DNA from: Acidimicrobiaceae bacterium
Lineage (GTDB): Bacteria; Actinomycetota; Acidimicrobiia; Acidimicrobiales; RAAP-2
Direction of reading: 5' to 3'
Length of the DNA stretch: 64,000 nucleotides
NCBI GenBank assembly: GCA_003132305.1
Contig: PKXJ01000007.1
Coordinates: forward strand, 1 to 64,000
Positions 42,572 to 53,466 of this stretch are shown here, piece after piece. The notes under the pieces are model-generated. The model did not search any database, was not told where the DNA came from, and saw nothing but the letters and a program-made list of their open reading frames with translations. Position numbers and translations under genes: made by a program. The stretch's first letter is position 1; each line of letters opens with the position of its first letter.

Positions 42572-44320
42572 GTGACAATGCCCAGGGAAATTGAAGCCAC
42601 CAGTCTGCGCGACTTGCTCTGTGGGTCCGTGAACGAAAATCACGTGGGCGAGCGCGTGAGCGTCTGTGGTTGGGTGGCCAAACGACGCGAACACGGTGAA
42701 CACCTCGCGTTTCTGGACCTTCGCGACCGCTCGGGCGTGTTGCAGGCCGTGGTGGAGGGTTCCGTTGACGTTCGCAGCGAGTACGTCGTTCGCGTGACCG
42801 GTACCGTGACCCCGCGTCCCGAGGGCACCGTCAACGTTCGATTGACGACCGGGGCGGTCGAACTCAGTGACTGTCAGGTTGAAGTCCTCGCGCTCGCTGA
42901 CGTGCCGCCCTTTCAACTGGACGATCGCGTCGACATCGATGAGCAGGTTCGCCTTCGCTATCGCTTCTTGGACCTGCGTCGTGATCAGATGCAGCGGAAC
43001 CTTCGCCTCCGCGCCAAGGTGAACGCGGCGTTACGCCAAGCCATGGACGCGCAGGGCTTTTGCGAAGTGGAGACGCCGCTGCTCTGGGCGCCCACGCCCG
43101 AGGGCGCGCGCGAGTTCGTGGTGCCCTCTCGACTTCATCCCAGCGAGTTCTACGTTCTGCCCCAGAGTCCCCAGATCGCCAAGCAACTCTTGATGGTGGG
43201 CGGCTTCGACCGTTACTTTCAGATTGCGCGATGCTTGCGCGACGAAGACCTGCGCGCTGATCGTCAGTTCGAATTCACGCAACTCGACCTCGAGGCGAGT
43301 TTCGTCACTCAAGACGACATTATGGGTTTCGTCTCCGAGGCGGTACTCGACGCCGCCGAAGTGGCGACGGGCGTGCGTCCGGGCGAGATCGGACGTATGA
43401 CCTGGGCCGAGGCGCTCGACCACTACGGCACCGATAAGCCCGACTTACGCTTCGAGATGGTGCTGCAGGACCTCTCGGAGATCTTCGCCAACAGCAACGT
43501 CAAAGCCTTCGCCGCGCCGACCGTGAAGGCGCTTCGCGTCGAGGACGGCGCGAGTTTGCCTCGCTCGAAGCTTGACGATCTCACCGACCAGGCGAAGAGT
43601 CTCGGCGCGAAGGGTCTCGCGTGGTTTCGCGTCACCGACGAAGGACTCGACTCACCACTGGCGAGATTTCTCAGTGAGCGTGAAGCGGCCGCGATTCAGA
43701 GCGTGGACGGGGCAAAGATCGGCGACCTGGTGCTCGTCGTCGCCGACGAGTACGTCGAGGCCTGTCGGGTCCTCGGGGCGCTACGCGTCACGCTCGGCTC
43801 ATTACCCGTAGGCGAGGGGCCACACCACTACGTCTGGGTGACAGAGTTTCCGTTGTTCGAAGGCATCGACGACGACGGCAATCTCCAAGCCGCGCACCAC
43901 CCCTTCACGATGCCCAATCCCGACGATCTTTCGCTCATCGAGAGCGATCCGCTGAAGGTTCGTTCGCAGGCCTACGACTTGGTGCTGAACGGTTGGGAAC
44001 TGGGCAGTGGATCGGTGCGCATTCACCGCGCCGACATCCAGTCACGAATCTTTCGCGCGCTCGGCATCAGTGACGAAGAGGCCCAGAATAGATTCGGCTT
44101 CTTGCTCGGCGCTTTTAAGTACGGCGCACCGCCGCACGCCGGCTTCGCCTTTGGCATTGACCGCTTAGTAGCGATCTTCGCGGGCGAGGAGAACATCCGT
44201 GAGGTGATCGCCTTTCCCAAGACCCAGTCCGGGAACGACCTGATGACCGGCGCGCCGAAGAGCATTAGCGAACGTCAGACGCGCGACCTGCACCTTCGTT
44301 TCACGCCCAAAGGTTCGTGA
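42572..44320 (+). CDS. aspS: aspartyl-tRNA synthetase
   Basis: Class IIb synthetase of bacterial type, 582 residues: N-terminal OB anticodon domain (VCGWVAKRREHGEHLAFLDLRDRSG), catalytic core with FVVPSRLHPSEFYVLPQSPQ and RDEDLRADRQFEFTQLDLE, the bacterial GAD insert (about 280-410), and motif 3 PPHAGFAFGIDRLVAIFAG. The start may be GTG 42572 or ATG 42578, two codons apart. It is directly behind hisS; expression is probably coupled. Confidence 0.95.
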   Translation: MTMPREIEATSLRDLLCGSVNENHVGERVSVCGWVAKRREHGEHLAFLDLRDRSGVLQAVVEGSVDVRSEYVVRVTGTVTPRPEGTVNVRLTTGAVELSDCQVEVLALADVPPFQLDDRVDIDEQVRLRYRFLDLRRDQMQRNLRLRAKVNAALRQAMDAQGFCEVETPLLWAPTPEGAREFVVPSRLHPSEFYVLPQSPQIAKQLLMVGGFDRYFQIARCLRDEDLRADRQFEFTQLDLEASFVTQDDIMGFVSEAVLDAAEVATGVRPGEIGRMTWAEALDHYGTDKPDLRFEMVLQDLSEIFANSNVKAFAAPTVKALRVEDGASLPRSKLDDLTDQAKSLGAKGLAWFRVTDEGLDSPLARFLSEREAAAIQSVDGAKIGDLVLVVADEYVEACRVLGALRVTLGSLPVGEGPHHYVWVTEFPLFEGIDDDGNLQAAHHPFTMPNPDDLSLIESDPLKVRSQAYDLVLNGWELGSGSVRIHRADIQSRIFRALGISDEEAQNRFGFLLGAFKYGAPPHAGFAFGIDRLVAIFAGEENIREVIAFPKTQSGNDLMTGAPKSISERQTRDLHLRFTPKGS

Positions 44321-44356
44321 CCTACGTCGCTCTTTGACGACGCCGTCAACGAGCGT

Positions 44357-45646
44357 TTGCGCGACGCGGCTCCGTTGGCGGAACTACTGCGCCCGCGCAC
44401 GCTCGACGAAATCGTGGGTCAAGACCATTTGGTCGGCGCGGACGGACCGCTGCGTCGATTCGTGGAGTCTCGGCAGTTGACGTCAATGATTCTTTGGGGT
44501 CCCGCGGGGACCGGCAAGACCACGCTCGCGCGCATCCTGGCCGCGTCGGCGGACTACGTCATTGAGAGCCTTTCGGCCGTTTCGAGCGGCGTGAAGGACG
44601 TTCGCGAGGCCCTGCAGCGCGCTCGCGATCGCCTGGGCGAACACGGACAGCGAACGGTGCTCTTCATCGACGAAGTGCACCGCTTCAACAAGGCCCAGCA
44701 GGACCTCTTGTTGCCCGCGACCGAGACCGGTCAGGTCGTGCTGATCGGCGCCACCACCGAGAATCCCTACTTCGAGGTGAACGCGGCCCTAATGAGTAGA
44801 TCAACGCTGTGGCGACTGCACCCACTGGGCGAGAAAGACCTCGCCACGCTGGTTCGTCGCGGACTGGAACTCAGGGGCGCGACGATCACCGACGACGCGC
44901 TTCGCGCGGTGACGTCCTCGGCGGACGGTGACGCGCGAAGCGCGCTGACGACACTCGACACGGCGATCGTGCTCGCCACGATGGAGTCTCACGGCCAACC
45001 CGTCGAGGTCAGTCACGTGGCTCGTGCGAGAGACGGTCGGCTCTACCACCAGTCCGCGGACACGCACTACGACCAGATCAGCGCGTTCATAAAATCGGTA
45101 CGCGGTTCAGACCCCGACGCCGCGCTCTACTGGCTCGTGACGTTGCTCGAGAGCGGGGAGAGCGCCCGGTTTCTCGCTCGTCGTCTGGTCATTCTCGCGA
45201 GCGAAGACGTGGGCCTCGCTGATCCCCTCGGGCTTCTCGTCGCGGAGTCGGCGGCGCGCGCGGTGGAGTTCGTGGGGCTACCCGAGGCTCGACTCACCCT
45301 CGCGCACGCGACACTCACGCTCGCTCTCATGCCCAAGAGCAACTCGGTGACGCGCGCGTTAGGTGCCGTGACCACGGCGGTGCAGTCCGGGGGACTCACG
45401 GACGTTCCCGCACATCTGCGCGACGCGTCGTATCGAAGCGCGGGGCTGTTGGGACACGGCACCGAGTACCGTTACGCGCACGACTTTCCCGACGGTTGGG
45501 TCGACCAGCAGTACCTACCCGACGCCCTCGTCGAGTCGACGTTTTTTAATCCCTCGTCGTACGGTCGAGAAGGTCCACTCGTCGCGCAGTGGCGTTCGCG
45601 AACGAGCCGCTCTCACCAGGACGAACCAACCGCGCCAGTAGAGTAA
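44357..45646 (+). CDS. rarA: replication-associated recombination ATPase RarA (MgsA)
   Basis: AAA+ clamp-loader-like ATPase acting at stalled forks. 429 residues from TTG 44357. PLAELLRPRTLDEIVGQDHLVG, Walker A WGPAGTGKTTLARI, Walker B VLFIDEVHRFNKAQQD and sensor 1 LIGATTENPYFEVN are seen, followed by the tetramerisation domain. Family members usually begin with Ser-Leu-Phe-Asp upstream of this point. Here the frame upstream of the TTG reads TSLFDDAVNERL from ACG 44324, with no ATG, GTG or TTG. The true start may be ACG 44324, nine bases after AAAGG. Confidence 0.88.
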   Translation: MRDAAPLAELLRPRTLDEIVGQDHLVGADGPLRRFVESRQLTSMILWGPAGTGKTTLARILAASADYVIESLSAVSSGVKDVREALQRARDRLGEHGQRTVLFIDEVHRFNKAQQDLLLPATETGQVVLIGATTENPYFEVNAALMSRSTLWRLHPLGEKDLATLVRRGLELRGATITDDALRAVTSSADGDARSALTTLDTAIVLATMESHGQPVEVSHVARARDGRLYHQSADTHYDQISAFIKSVRGSDPDAALYWLVTLLESGESARFLARRLVILASEDVGLADPLGLLVAESAARAVEFVGLPEARLTLAHATLTLALMPKSNSVTRALGAVTTAVQSGGLTDVPAHLRDASYRSAGLLGHGTEYRYAHDFPDGWVDQQYLPDALVESTFFNPSSYGREGPLVAQWRSRTSRSHQDEPTAPVE

Positions 45647-45651
45647 CTCTC

Positions 45652-48201
<2,550 letters not shown>

Positions 48202-48208
48202 GTACGGG

Positions 48209-48625
48209 ATGACGCGGCTACTTGGAATCGACCCCGGCGCGGCGCGGTGTGGTGTCGCGATCACGGACTCGGCGGCGACGTTGGCTTTTCCAAGACCGGC
48301 GCTCGCCAACGACGACGCCCTGATTCTTTCGATACGAACACTGGTGCAAGAGGAGAACGTCGGGGGCATCGTCGTCGGTCGACCCGTGGCGCTCTCGGGC
48401 AATGAAACCGCGAGCACCAAGCAGGCCGACGCGCTCTTCCAAACACTCGTCGACGCCTTCGATGAGATCGCCGTGACCCAGTGGGACGAGCGGCTCACCA
48501 CCTATGAAGCGCAGCGATCTCTCTCGCAGGCTGGCCTAAAGGCCAGAGAACACCGCGATCACGTTGACAGCGCCGCGGCGGTCATCATGCTGCAAAACTA
48601 CGTTGATGGCCACCATGCCGACTAG
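48209..48625 (+). CDS. ruvX: putative pre-16S rRNA nuclease YqgF/RuvX
   Basis: 138 residues, RNase H-like fold. LGIDPGAARCGVAITD holds the first Asp; GGIVVGRPVALSGNET is the conserved glycine-rich turn; DERLTTYEAQRSL and DHVDSAAAVIMLQNYVDG hold the last acidic residues. The family has been implicated in 16S rRNA 5' maturation. It sits between alaS and mltG as in many bacteria and overlaps mltG by up to 20 bases. Confidence 0.9.
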   Translation: MTRLLGIDPGAARCGVAITDSAATLAFPRPALANDDALILSIRTLVQEENVGGIVVGRPVALSGNETASTKQADALFQTLVDAFDEIAVTQWDERLTTYEAQRSLSQAGLKAREHRDHVDSAAAVIMLQNYVDGHHAD

Positions 48626-49619
48626 GCCACTGGGCCGTCTCGTTCTCGGGGTCGTGCTCCTCGTGGTGCTGGTCGTGGTTTGGTTCGCGCTGCAGGTCGA
48701 CCCAGTCTTTGCCGGGAAGGGTAAGGAGGTCATCGTCACGGTGCACCGCGGCGACTCCTTCTCGACGATCGCCGGAGAACTTCACGCGAAGGGCGTGATC
48801 GCGTCGACCTTCGCCTTTCGTCTCGACGGTCTCGTCTTAGGCACGCCACCGGTCGAGGCTGGTTCCTACGAACTTCGACAGGGTTCGTCGTTCGCCAAGG
48901 TTCGTTCCGTTCTGGGCAACGCGCCGAACGTCGAGGTGGTGATCGCCTCGCCGGGCCTGACCCTGCACGAGATCGCCCTCAACGTGGCGAGCGATAGGGG
49001 TCCCGCCTTCGCCCACAGTTTCGTGGCCGACGCGACGGCCGCCGTCACGTCGAGCTCGTTCAGTCACGGCAGTTCCCTCGAAGGGCTCATCGGAGCGGGA
49101 ACCTACGTCATCGCGCCGTCGACGACGCCCCTCGACCTCGCGCACGAGATGGTTCGGGGCTTTGAGAAAGAGGCGACCTCGGTCGGTCTCACGCCGTCGA
49201 CGACGATCAATGGACTGGACGCCTACCAATTGATTACGTCGGCGTCCATCGTCGAAAAAGAGGGCTACTACCCGAGCAACATGCCCCAGGTGGCGCGCGT
49301 TATCTTCAATCGACTGGCGCGCGGTGGACCACTGCAGATGGACTCCACGGTGCTCTACTACTTCCAACAAGACGGCGGCACCATCACCAGGGCCATGCTG
49401 GCGACGGTGACTCCTTACAACACGTACCTCAACACGGGACTGACGCCGACGCCAATCTGCACCGTGTCAACATTCGCCCTCAACGCCGTCTTGCACGCGC
49501 CCGTGGGAACGTGGCTCTACTTCACCCTGATCGATAAGAGCGGCAAGGAGGCCTTCGCCACGACGTTCGCCCAGCAACTGAAGAACGAGCAGCTCGCCCA
49601 CAAGAACGGTCTCGAGTGA
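48606..49619 (+). CDS. mltG: endolytic murein transglycosylase MltG
   Basis: Single-pass membrane enzyme (segment about 9-28) that cuts growing glycan strands. 337 residues: a LysM-like region (VHRGDSFSTIAGEL), then the YceG catalytic domain with SASIVEKEGYYPSNMPQVARVIFNRLARG containing the catalytic Glu, and QMDSTVLYY, NTYLNTGLTPTPICTVS. Start ATG 48606 lies inside ruvX; ATG 48615 is an equal candidate. It overlaps aroE by four bases and works with the SEDS proteins downstream. Confidence 0.9.
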   Translation: MATMPTRPLGRLVLGVVLLVVLVVVWFALQVDPVFAGKGKEVIVTVHRGDSFSTIAGELHAKGVIASTFAFRLDGLVLGTPPVEAGSYELRQGSSFAKVRSVLGNAPNVEVVIASPGLTLHEIALNVASDRGPAFAHSFVADATAAVTSSSFSHGSSLEGLIGAGTYVIAPSTTPLDLAHEMVRGFEKEATSVGLTPSTTINGLDAYQLITSASIVEKEGYYPSNMPQVARVIFNRLARGGPLQMDSTVLYYFQQDGGTITRAMLATVTPYNTYLNTGLTPTPICTVSTFALNAVLHAPVGTWLYFTLIDKSGKEAFATTFAQQLKNEQLAHKNGLE

Positions 49620-50398
49620 ACTGGCGCGTTGGAATTGCCGGCTCGCCCGTGGCGCACTCGCTCTCGCCACAACTCCACGAAGCGGGTCTTCGACTAGCCG
49701 GCCTCGAGGGCACGTCAACGCGCGTGGAGGTCGGGCTCAATGACGCGGAGCGACTGCGCGGACTTATCACCACCGAGTTCGACGCCCTGTCGATCACCAG
49801 CCCGTTGAAACACGTGGCCTATGAACTCAGTGAAGAACGCAGTGACGTCGCGACGCGCACGCAGTCCGTCAACTCACTCCTTCGTCGCGACGGGGTTCTC
49901 TACGGTGAGAGCACCGACGGCGAAGGATTCATCAACGCCCTGGTGGCCGAGTTCGGTTTGGTCGTGGAGAACGCGCACGCGGTGGTACTGGGAGCGGGGG
50001 GAGCCGCCAGCGCGATTGTTGACGCGTTGGTGCACCACGGCGTCGCCTCGGTCGTGATTCACGCGCGCCACGAAGCCAAAGTCGAGGAACTGTGTCATCG
50101 GTACCAGAACGTCTTTTCGAGTTCGTTGGTCTACCGACCGGTTGACCTCGTGGTGAACACGGTGCCGGTCGCGGGGCGCGGTCTCGAAGCCGCGGTGTTA
50201 CAGGGCGTGCATCACGAGACTGTCGCGGTGGACATTACCTACGAACCGCGCGAATCGTCGTGGCGAGAACTCTACGAAGCTGCGGGGTGTCGCACGATGA
50301 ACGGGCTCGCGATGTTGGCCTATCAAGCGGCGCTGCAAATGCAGTGGTGGTGGGGCGTAGCCTTAGATGGCGCAAAACTTCTCGAGGCACTCCAATGA
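49616..50398 (+). CDS. aroE: shikimate dehydrogenase
   Basis: NADPH-dependent reduction of 3-dehydroshikimate to shikimate. 260 residues. The substrate-binding SPVAHSLSP serines, the catalytic Lys in TSPLKH, Asn in QSVNSLLR and Asp in ESTDGEGF are present. The nucleotide loop is VLGAGGAASAI, and NTVP and GLAMLAYQAALQ (substrate Gln) close the site. GTG 49616 overlaps mltG; the end overlaps the rodA-like gene by four bases. Confidence 0.92.
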   Translation: MNWRVGIAGSPVAHSLSPQLHEAGLRLAGLEGTSTRVEVGLNDAERLRGLITTEFDALSITSPLKHVAYELSEERSDVATRTQSVNSLLRRDGVLYGESTDGEGFINALVAEFGLVVENAHAVVLGAGGAASAIVDALVHHGVASVVIHARHEAKVEELCHRYQNVFSSSLVYRPVDLVVNTVPVAGRGLEAAVLQGVHHETVAVDITYEPRESSWRELYEAAGCRTMNGLAMLAYQAALQMQWWWGVALDGAKLLEALQ

Positions 50399-51537
50399 GT
50401 GACACCCTGAGCGCCCTGTCCACTCGACTTCGCCCCAAGGACTCTTTCGACCTGGGACTCTTTTGGGGAATGCTGTTGCTTGGCGGGACCGGCGTCGTCG
50501 CGATCTACAGCGCGACGCGCCAACAGCTCGTGAACCTGGGAGAAAATCCGCACTATTTCGTCGAGCGCCAAGGATTCTTCCTGGTTTTGGGCGTCATTGC
50601 CATGTACGTGGTCTCACGAATTGACTATCGCCGCTTCGAAATTGCCGCGACCCCGCTCTACGTGGGTTCACTCTTCGCGCTCGCGGGCGTGTTCGTCCTC
50701 GGCAAGGCTGCCCTCGGCGCGCAACGTTGGTACAGCATTGGCAGTTCGATTCAGGTTCAACCCAGCGAGTTCACGGTGTTGTTTTTGATTCTGGCGATCG
50801 CGACGTTCTGCGCACGAAGATCCGAGGGCCTCAAGATGTACGACGTCATGCGGCTCCTGTTGATGGCGGTCGTGCCACTGGCCCTCATCGTGAAAGAGCC
50901 CGACCTCGGCACGTCGGTCATCATCGTCCTGATCGTTTCGGCGATGATGGTGATCGCGGGCGTGCCGCCACGGTTCATGACCATGCTGGCGGTTCTCGGT
51001 TCGCTGGGTCTCGCGGCGGCGTTGTACCTCGATCTCTTGCAGAAGTATCAAGTCGACCGCTTCGTGTCGTTCCTCAATCAAAACTCCACGAATCCGAAGT
51101 TGACGGCGCTTCTTCTCGAGGTCAACAACGCCAAGAGCGCCATTGGATCGGGTGGGATCCACGGTGCGGGACTCTTTCACGGGATGCAGACGGTGCTCGG
51201 CTACGTCCCCGAGCAGCAGACGGACTTCATCTTCACCGCGATCGGCGAGCAGATGGGATTCATTGGTTCGGTGCTGATCGTCTTGTTACTGGCCTTCGTG
51301 GCCTTTCGAATGTTCGTGATCGGCAAGAACGCGAAGGACACGATGGGACGGCTGCTCTGCATCGGGGTGTTCATATTTTTCGCCTTCAGCTGTTTTGAAA
51401 ATATTGGTATGACCATGGGCATCATGCCCGTGACGGGAATTCCGCTGCCGCTGCTCAGTTACGGCGGCTCGGCGGAACTCGTGTTCTTCGTCTCGGCCGG
51501 CATGGTGCTCTCGGTCTCGCGACGTGTCGGCCGTTAG
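50395..51537 (+). CDS. rodA: SEDS family peptidoglycan polymerase, RodA-like
   Basis: 380 residues and about ten membrane segments. Family marks are GAQRWYSIGSSIQVQPSEFT, KEPDLGTSVIIV (the catalytic-type Asp), a long external loop with HGMQTVLGYVPEQQTDFIFTAIGEQMGF and the final GIPLPLLSYGGSAELVFF. It polymerises glycan strands at the cell wall with a class B PBP. ATG 50395 overlaps the aroE stop (ATGA). A second SEDS gene lies 0.5 kb further on the other strand, so the symbol is by similarity only. Confidence 0.85.
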   Translation: MSDTLSALSTRLRPKDSFDLGLFWGMLLLGGTGVVAIYSATRQQLVNLGENPHYFVERQGFFLVLGVIAMYVVSRIDYRRFEIAATPLYVGSLFALAGVFVLGKAALGAQRWYSIGSSIQVQPSEFTVLFLILAIATFCARRSEGLKMYDVMRLLLMAVVPLALIVKEPDLGTSVIIVLIVSAMMVIAGVPPRFMTMLAVLGSLGLAAALYLDLLQKYQVDRFVSFLNQNSTNPKLTALLLEVNNAKSAIGSGGIHGAGLFHGMQTVLGYVPEQQTDFIFTAIGEQMGFIGSVLIVLLLAFVAFRMFVIGKNAKDTMGRLLCIGVFIFFAFSCFENIGMTMGIMPVTGIPLPLLSYGGSAELVFFVSAGMVLSVSRRVGR

Positions 51538-51549
51538 GGTTAGGGCCCT

Positions 51550-52044
51550 ATGAGTGATGACGCACCCGCTACCAAGGACGTAGTTCCAACGGGTGAATCG
51601 AGCGAAGAACTGGAATCGTCGTCGAGCGTTGAGGACGTCGCTTTTCGCGTGATGCACCTCGAGTCAGTGCTGTACGACTTGACTGATCCTTCACCGCTCG
51701 TGCACTTACTTGAGGCCGAATCGCCCTTTCGCTACCTGGTCGTTCCCCTGGCCCTGAGCGACGCCACGGCACTGCAGCACGCGCACAGCGCGATCGAGGG
51801 TCGTCGTCCGAGTACGCACGAACTGATGACGACGATCTTGACTCGTTTACAAGCCGAAGTCATCGCGGCGCGCATCGTTCGATACGAGGGCGGCGTCTTT
51901 TACGCCGAACTCGATCTCATGACGCCCCGGGGACGCGAAGTCTTCGACTGTCGCACCAGTGACGCCTTGTCCCTGGCGCTTCGCCAAAGCGTGCCGGCGC
52001 CGATTCTCTGCGCCGAGGACGTGCTCCAGTCGTACTACGCGTGA
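51550..52044 (+). CDS. bifunctional nuclease domain (DUF151) protein
   Basis: 164 residues: a disordered acidic N-terminus (about 1-30), then the BFN domain with FRYLVVPLALSDATALQHAHSAIEGRRPSTHELM and GREVFDCRTSDALSLALRQSVPAPILCAEDVL. The family binds or cuts nucleic acids in some members; the physiological role is unclear. It converges on the second SEDS gene with a ten-base overlap of coding ends. Confidence 0.85.
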   Translation: MSDDAPATKDVVPTGESSEELESSSSVEDVAFRVMHLESVLYDLTDPSPLVHLLEAESPFRYLVVPLALSDATALQHAHSAIEGRRPSTHELMTTILTRLQAEVIAARIVRYEGGVFYAELDLMTPRGREVFDCRTSDALSLALRQSVPAPILCAEDVLQSYYA

Positions 52045-53405
52045 GTGAAATGGACGGCGACAATTTCGCCGCCGCGTTTCTCGGTGTTCCCTTCGTCGGA
52101 GATCCGTAGCAAGACGGCCACCACGAGATAGTTCGCGATGAGCGAGTTCGCGCCGTAGGCCATGAACGGCAACGTGATGCCCGTGAAGGGTAGGAGACGA
52201 AGGATGCCGGCCATGATGAAGAACGCTTGAAAGCCCAAGAGGGCCGTGAGGCCCGTGGCGGTGAGTCGCACGAAGTCCGACGTGGCTCGTTGGGCGATGC
52301 GAAATCCCTCGCCCACGAAGGCGGCGAAGAGACAGAGCACCAAAATGACGCCGAGAAAGCCGAGCTCTTCCGCGACGGCGGCGAAGATCATGTCGGACGT
52401 GATGAAGGGAATGTTGCCCGACTGGCCGAGACCGAGGCCGGTGCCGGTGACGCCGCCGGCGGCGATCGAGAACCAGCCATAGGCCAGTTGATATGAGTAG
52501 TGAAAGTTCGCGGCCGACCAGGGATCGAGCCACTCGCTCACTCGAACTTGCACCTGGACGAATAGCTTGTCCGCAATGATCGCGCCGCCGATCAGCAGTC
52601 CGAGGCCGAGAACGGCGTAGGACTTTAACCCCGTCGTCACCCACAGCAGGGAGATGAACAGCGCGAAAATGAGAATCGCGAAGCCGAGGTCGTTCTCCGC
52701 GCCCAAGATAACGACCGAGAGACCCCACGCGGCGAGAATCGGCACCAGCACTTTTGGCGGCACGACCCTGGCGGGCCCCAGGCGTTGGGTGGGAATGGAG
52801 AGAAGTTCGCGGTTGGCGGCAAAGTACGACGCGAAAAAGAAGATCAGGAGGATCTTGGCGAACTCGACCGGTTGAAAGGCGTAGGGGCCCACGTCGATCC
52901 ACAGTCGCGCGCCGTTGACCGTCGTGCCGACGTGGGGCAAGAGGGGGGCGACCAGTAAGGCGAGGGCCGCGACCAACGTGAGGTAGCGATACCGGTCGAG
53001 GTCGCGCACGTGGCGAACAAATTTGAGCGTGAGGGCGAGTCCGAGGGCGCTCGCGAGAAACCACAGGGACTGACTGCGCGCCAACGGTGGGTCCCATCGA
53101 GCGATCTCGACGTAACCAATGCCGTTGAGCAAGGTAGCGATCGGCAAGAGGACCTGCGAGGAGTTGGGAGCGTAGCGCACGACCGCAAAGTGCATGAGGA
53201 GTGAAATGAGTACCATTCCCCCCAGAAAAAACAGAAACCGAGGGGGCATTTTGCCCTGTGCCCCCAACGAGGCCAAGACGTAGTACACGGTGGTGATAAT
53301 CCACGCCAGGGCCATGAGGCCCAACTCGGTGAAGCGATAGTTCGCTTGAACACTCGGCGGCGGCGCACTGGCTCGGGCAACCTCGTTGCTTGCGTGTTTC
53401 GCCAC
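52035..53405 (-). CDS. SEDS family protein, FtsW/RodA-like
   Basis: 456 residues with ten or more membrane segments. NGARLWIDVGPYAFQPVEFAKILL, GAENDLGFAILIFALF (Asp in the catalytic position), QSGNIPFITSDMIFAAVAEELGFLG and ITLPFMAYGANSLIANY define the SEDS fold. It has an extra N-terminal helix pair compared with the 50395 protein, as in the actinobacterial SEDS gene near penicillin-binding protein and protein kinase genes. GTG 53405 is preceded by TACTGT at six bases. Confidence 0.85.
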   Translation of the reverse strand: MAKHASNEVARASAPPPSVQANYRFTELGLMALAWIITTVYYVLASLGAQGKMPPRFLFFLGGMVLISLLMHFAVVRYAPNSSQVLLPIATLLNGIGYVEIARWDPPLARSQSLWFLASALGLALTLKFVRHVRDLDRYRYLTLVAALALLVAPLLPHVGTTVNGARLWIDVGPYAFQPVEFAKILLIFFFASYFAANRELLSIPTQRLGPARVVPPKVLVPILAAWGLSVVILGAENDLGFAILIFALFISLLWVTTGLKSYAVLGLGLLIGGAIIADKLFVQVQVRVSEWLDPWSAANFHYSYQLAYGWFSIAAGGVTGTGLGLGQSGNIPFITSDMIFAAVAEELGFLGVILVLCLFAAFVGEGFRIAQRATSDFVRLTATGLTALLGFQAFFIMAGILRLLPFTGITLPFMAYGANSLIANYLVVAVLLRISDEGNTEKRGGEIVAVHFTHA

Positions 53406-53411
53406 GTTTCA

Positions 53412-53417
53412 ACAGTA
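53412..53417 (-). promoter_or_regulatory. -10 element TACTGT, leaderless SEDS gene
   Basis: TACTGT stands six bases before GTG 53405 on the minus strand; no Shine-Dalgarno intervenes. Confidence 0.5.
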
Positions 53418-53466
53418 GTCGTACGATGGTAAGAAACTATTGACTCATTAGAGGGAACCGACCGCC

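Noticed and set aside
51847-53412. Long minus-strand frame of 521 codons over the second SEDS gene
   Set aside because: It is an Arg/His-rich out-of-frame shadow; the 52035-53405 frame carries all SEDS motifs.
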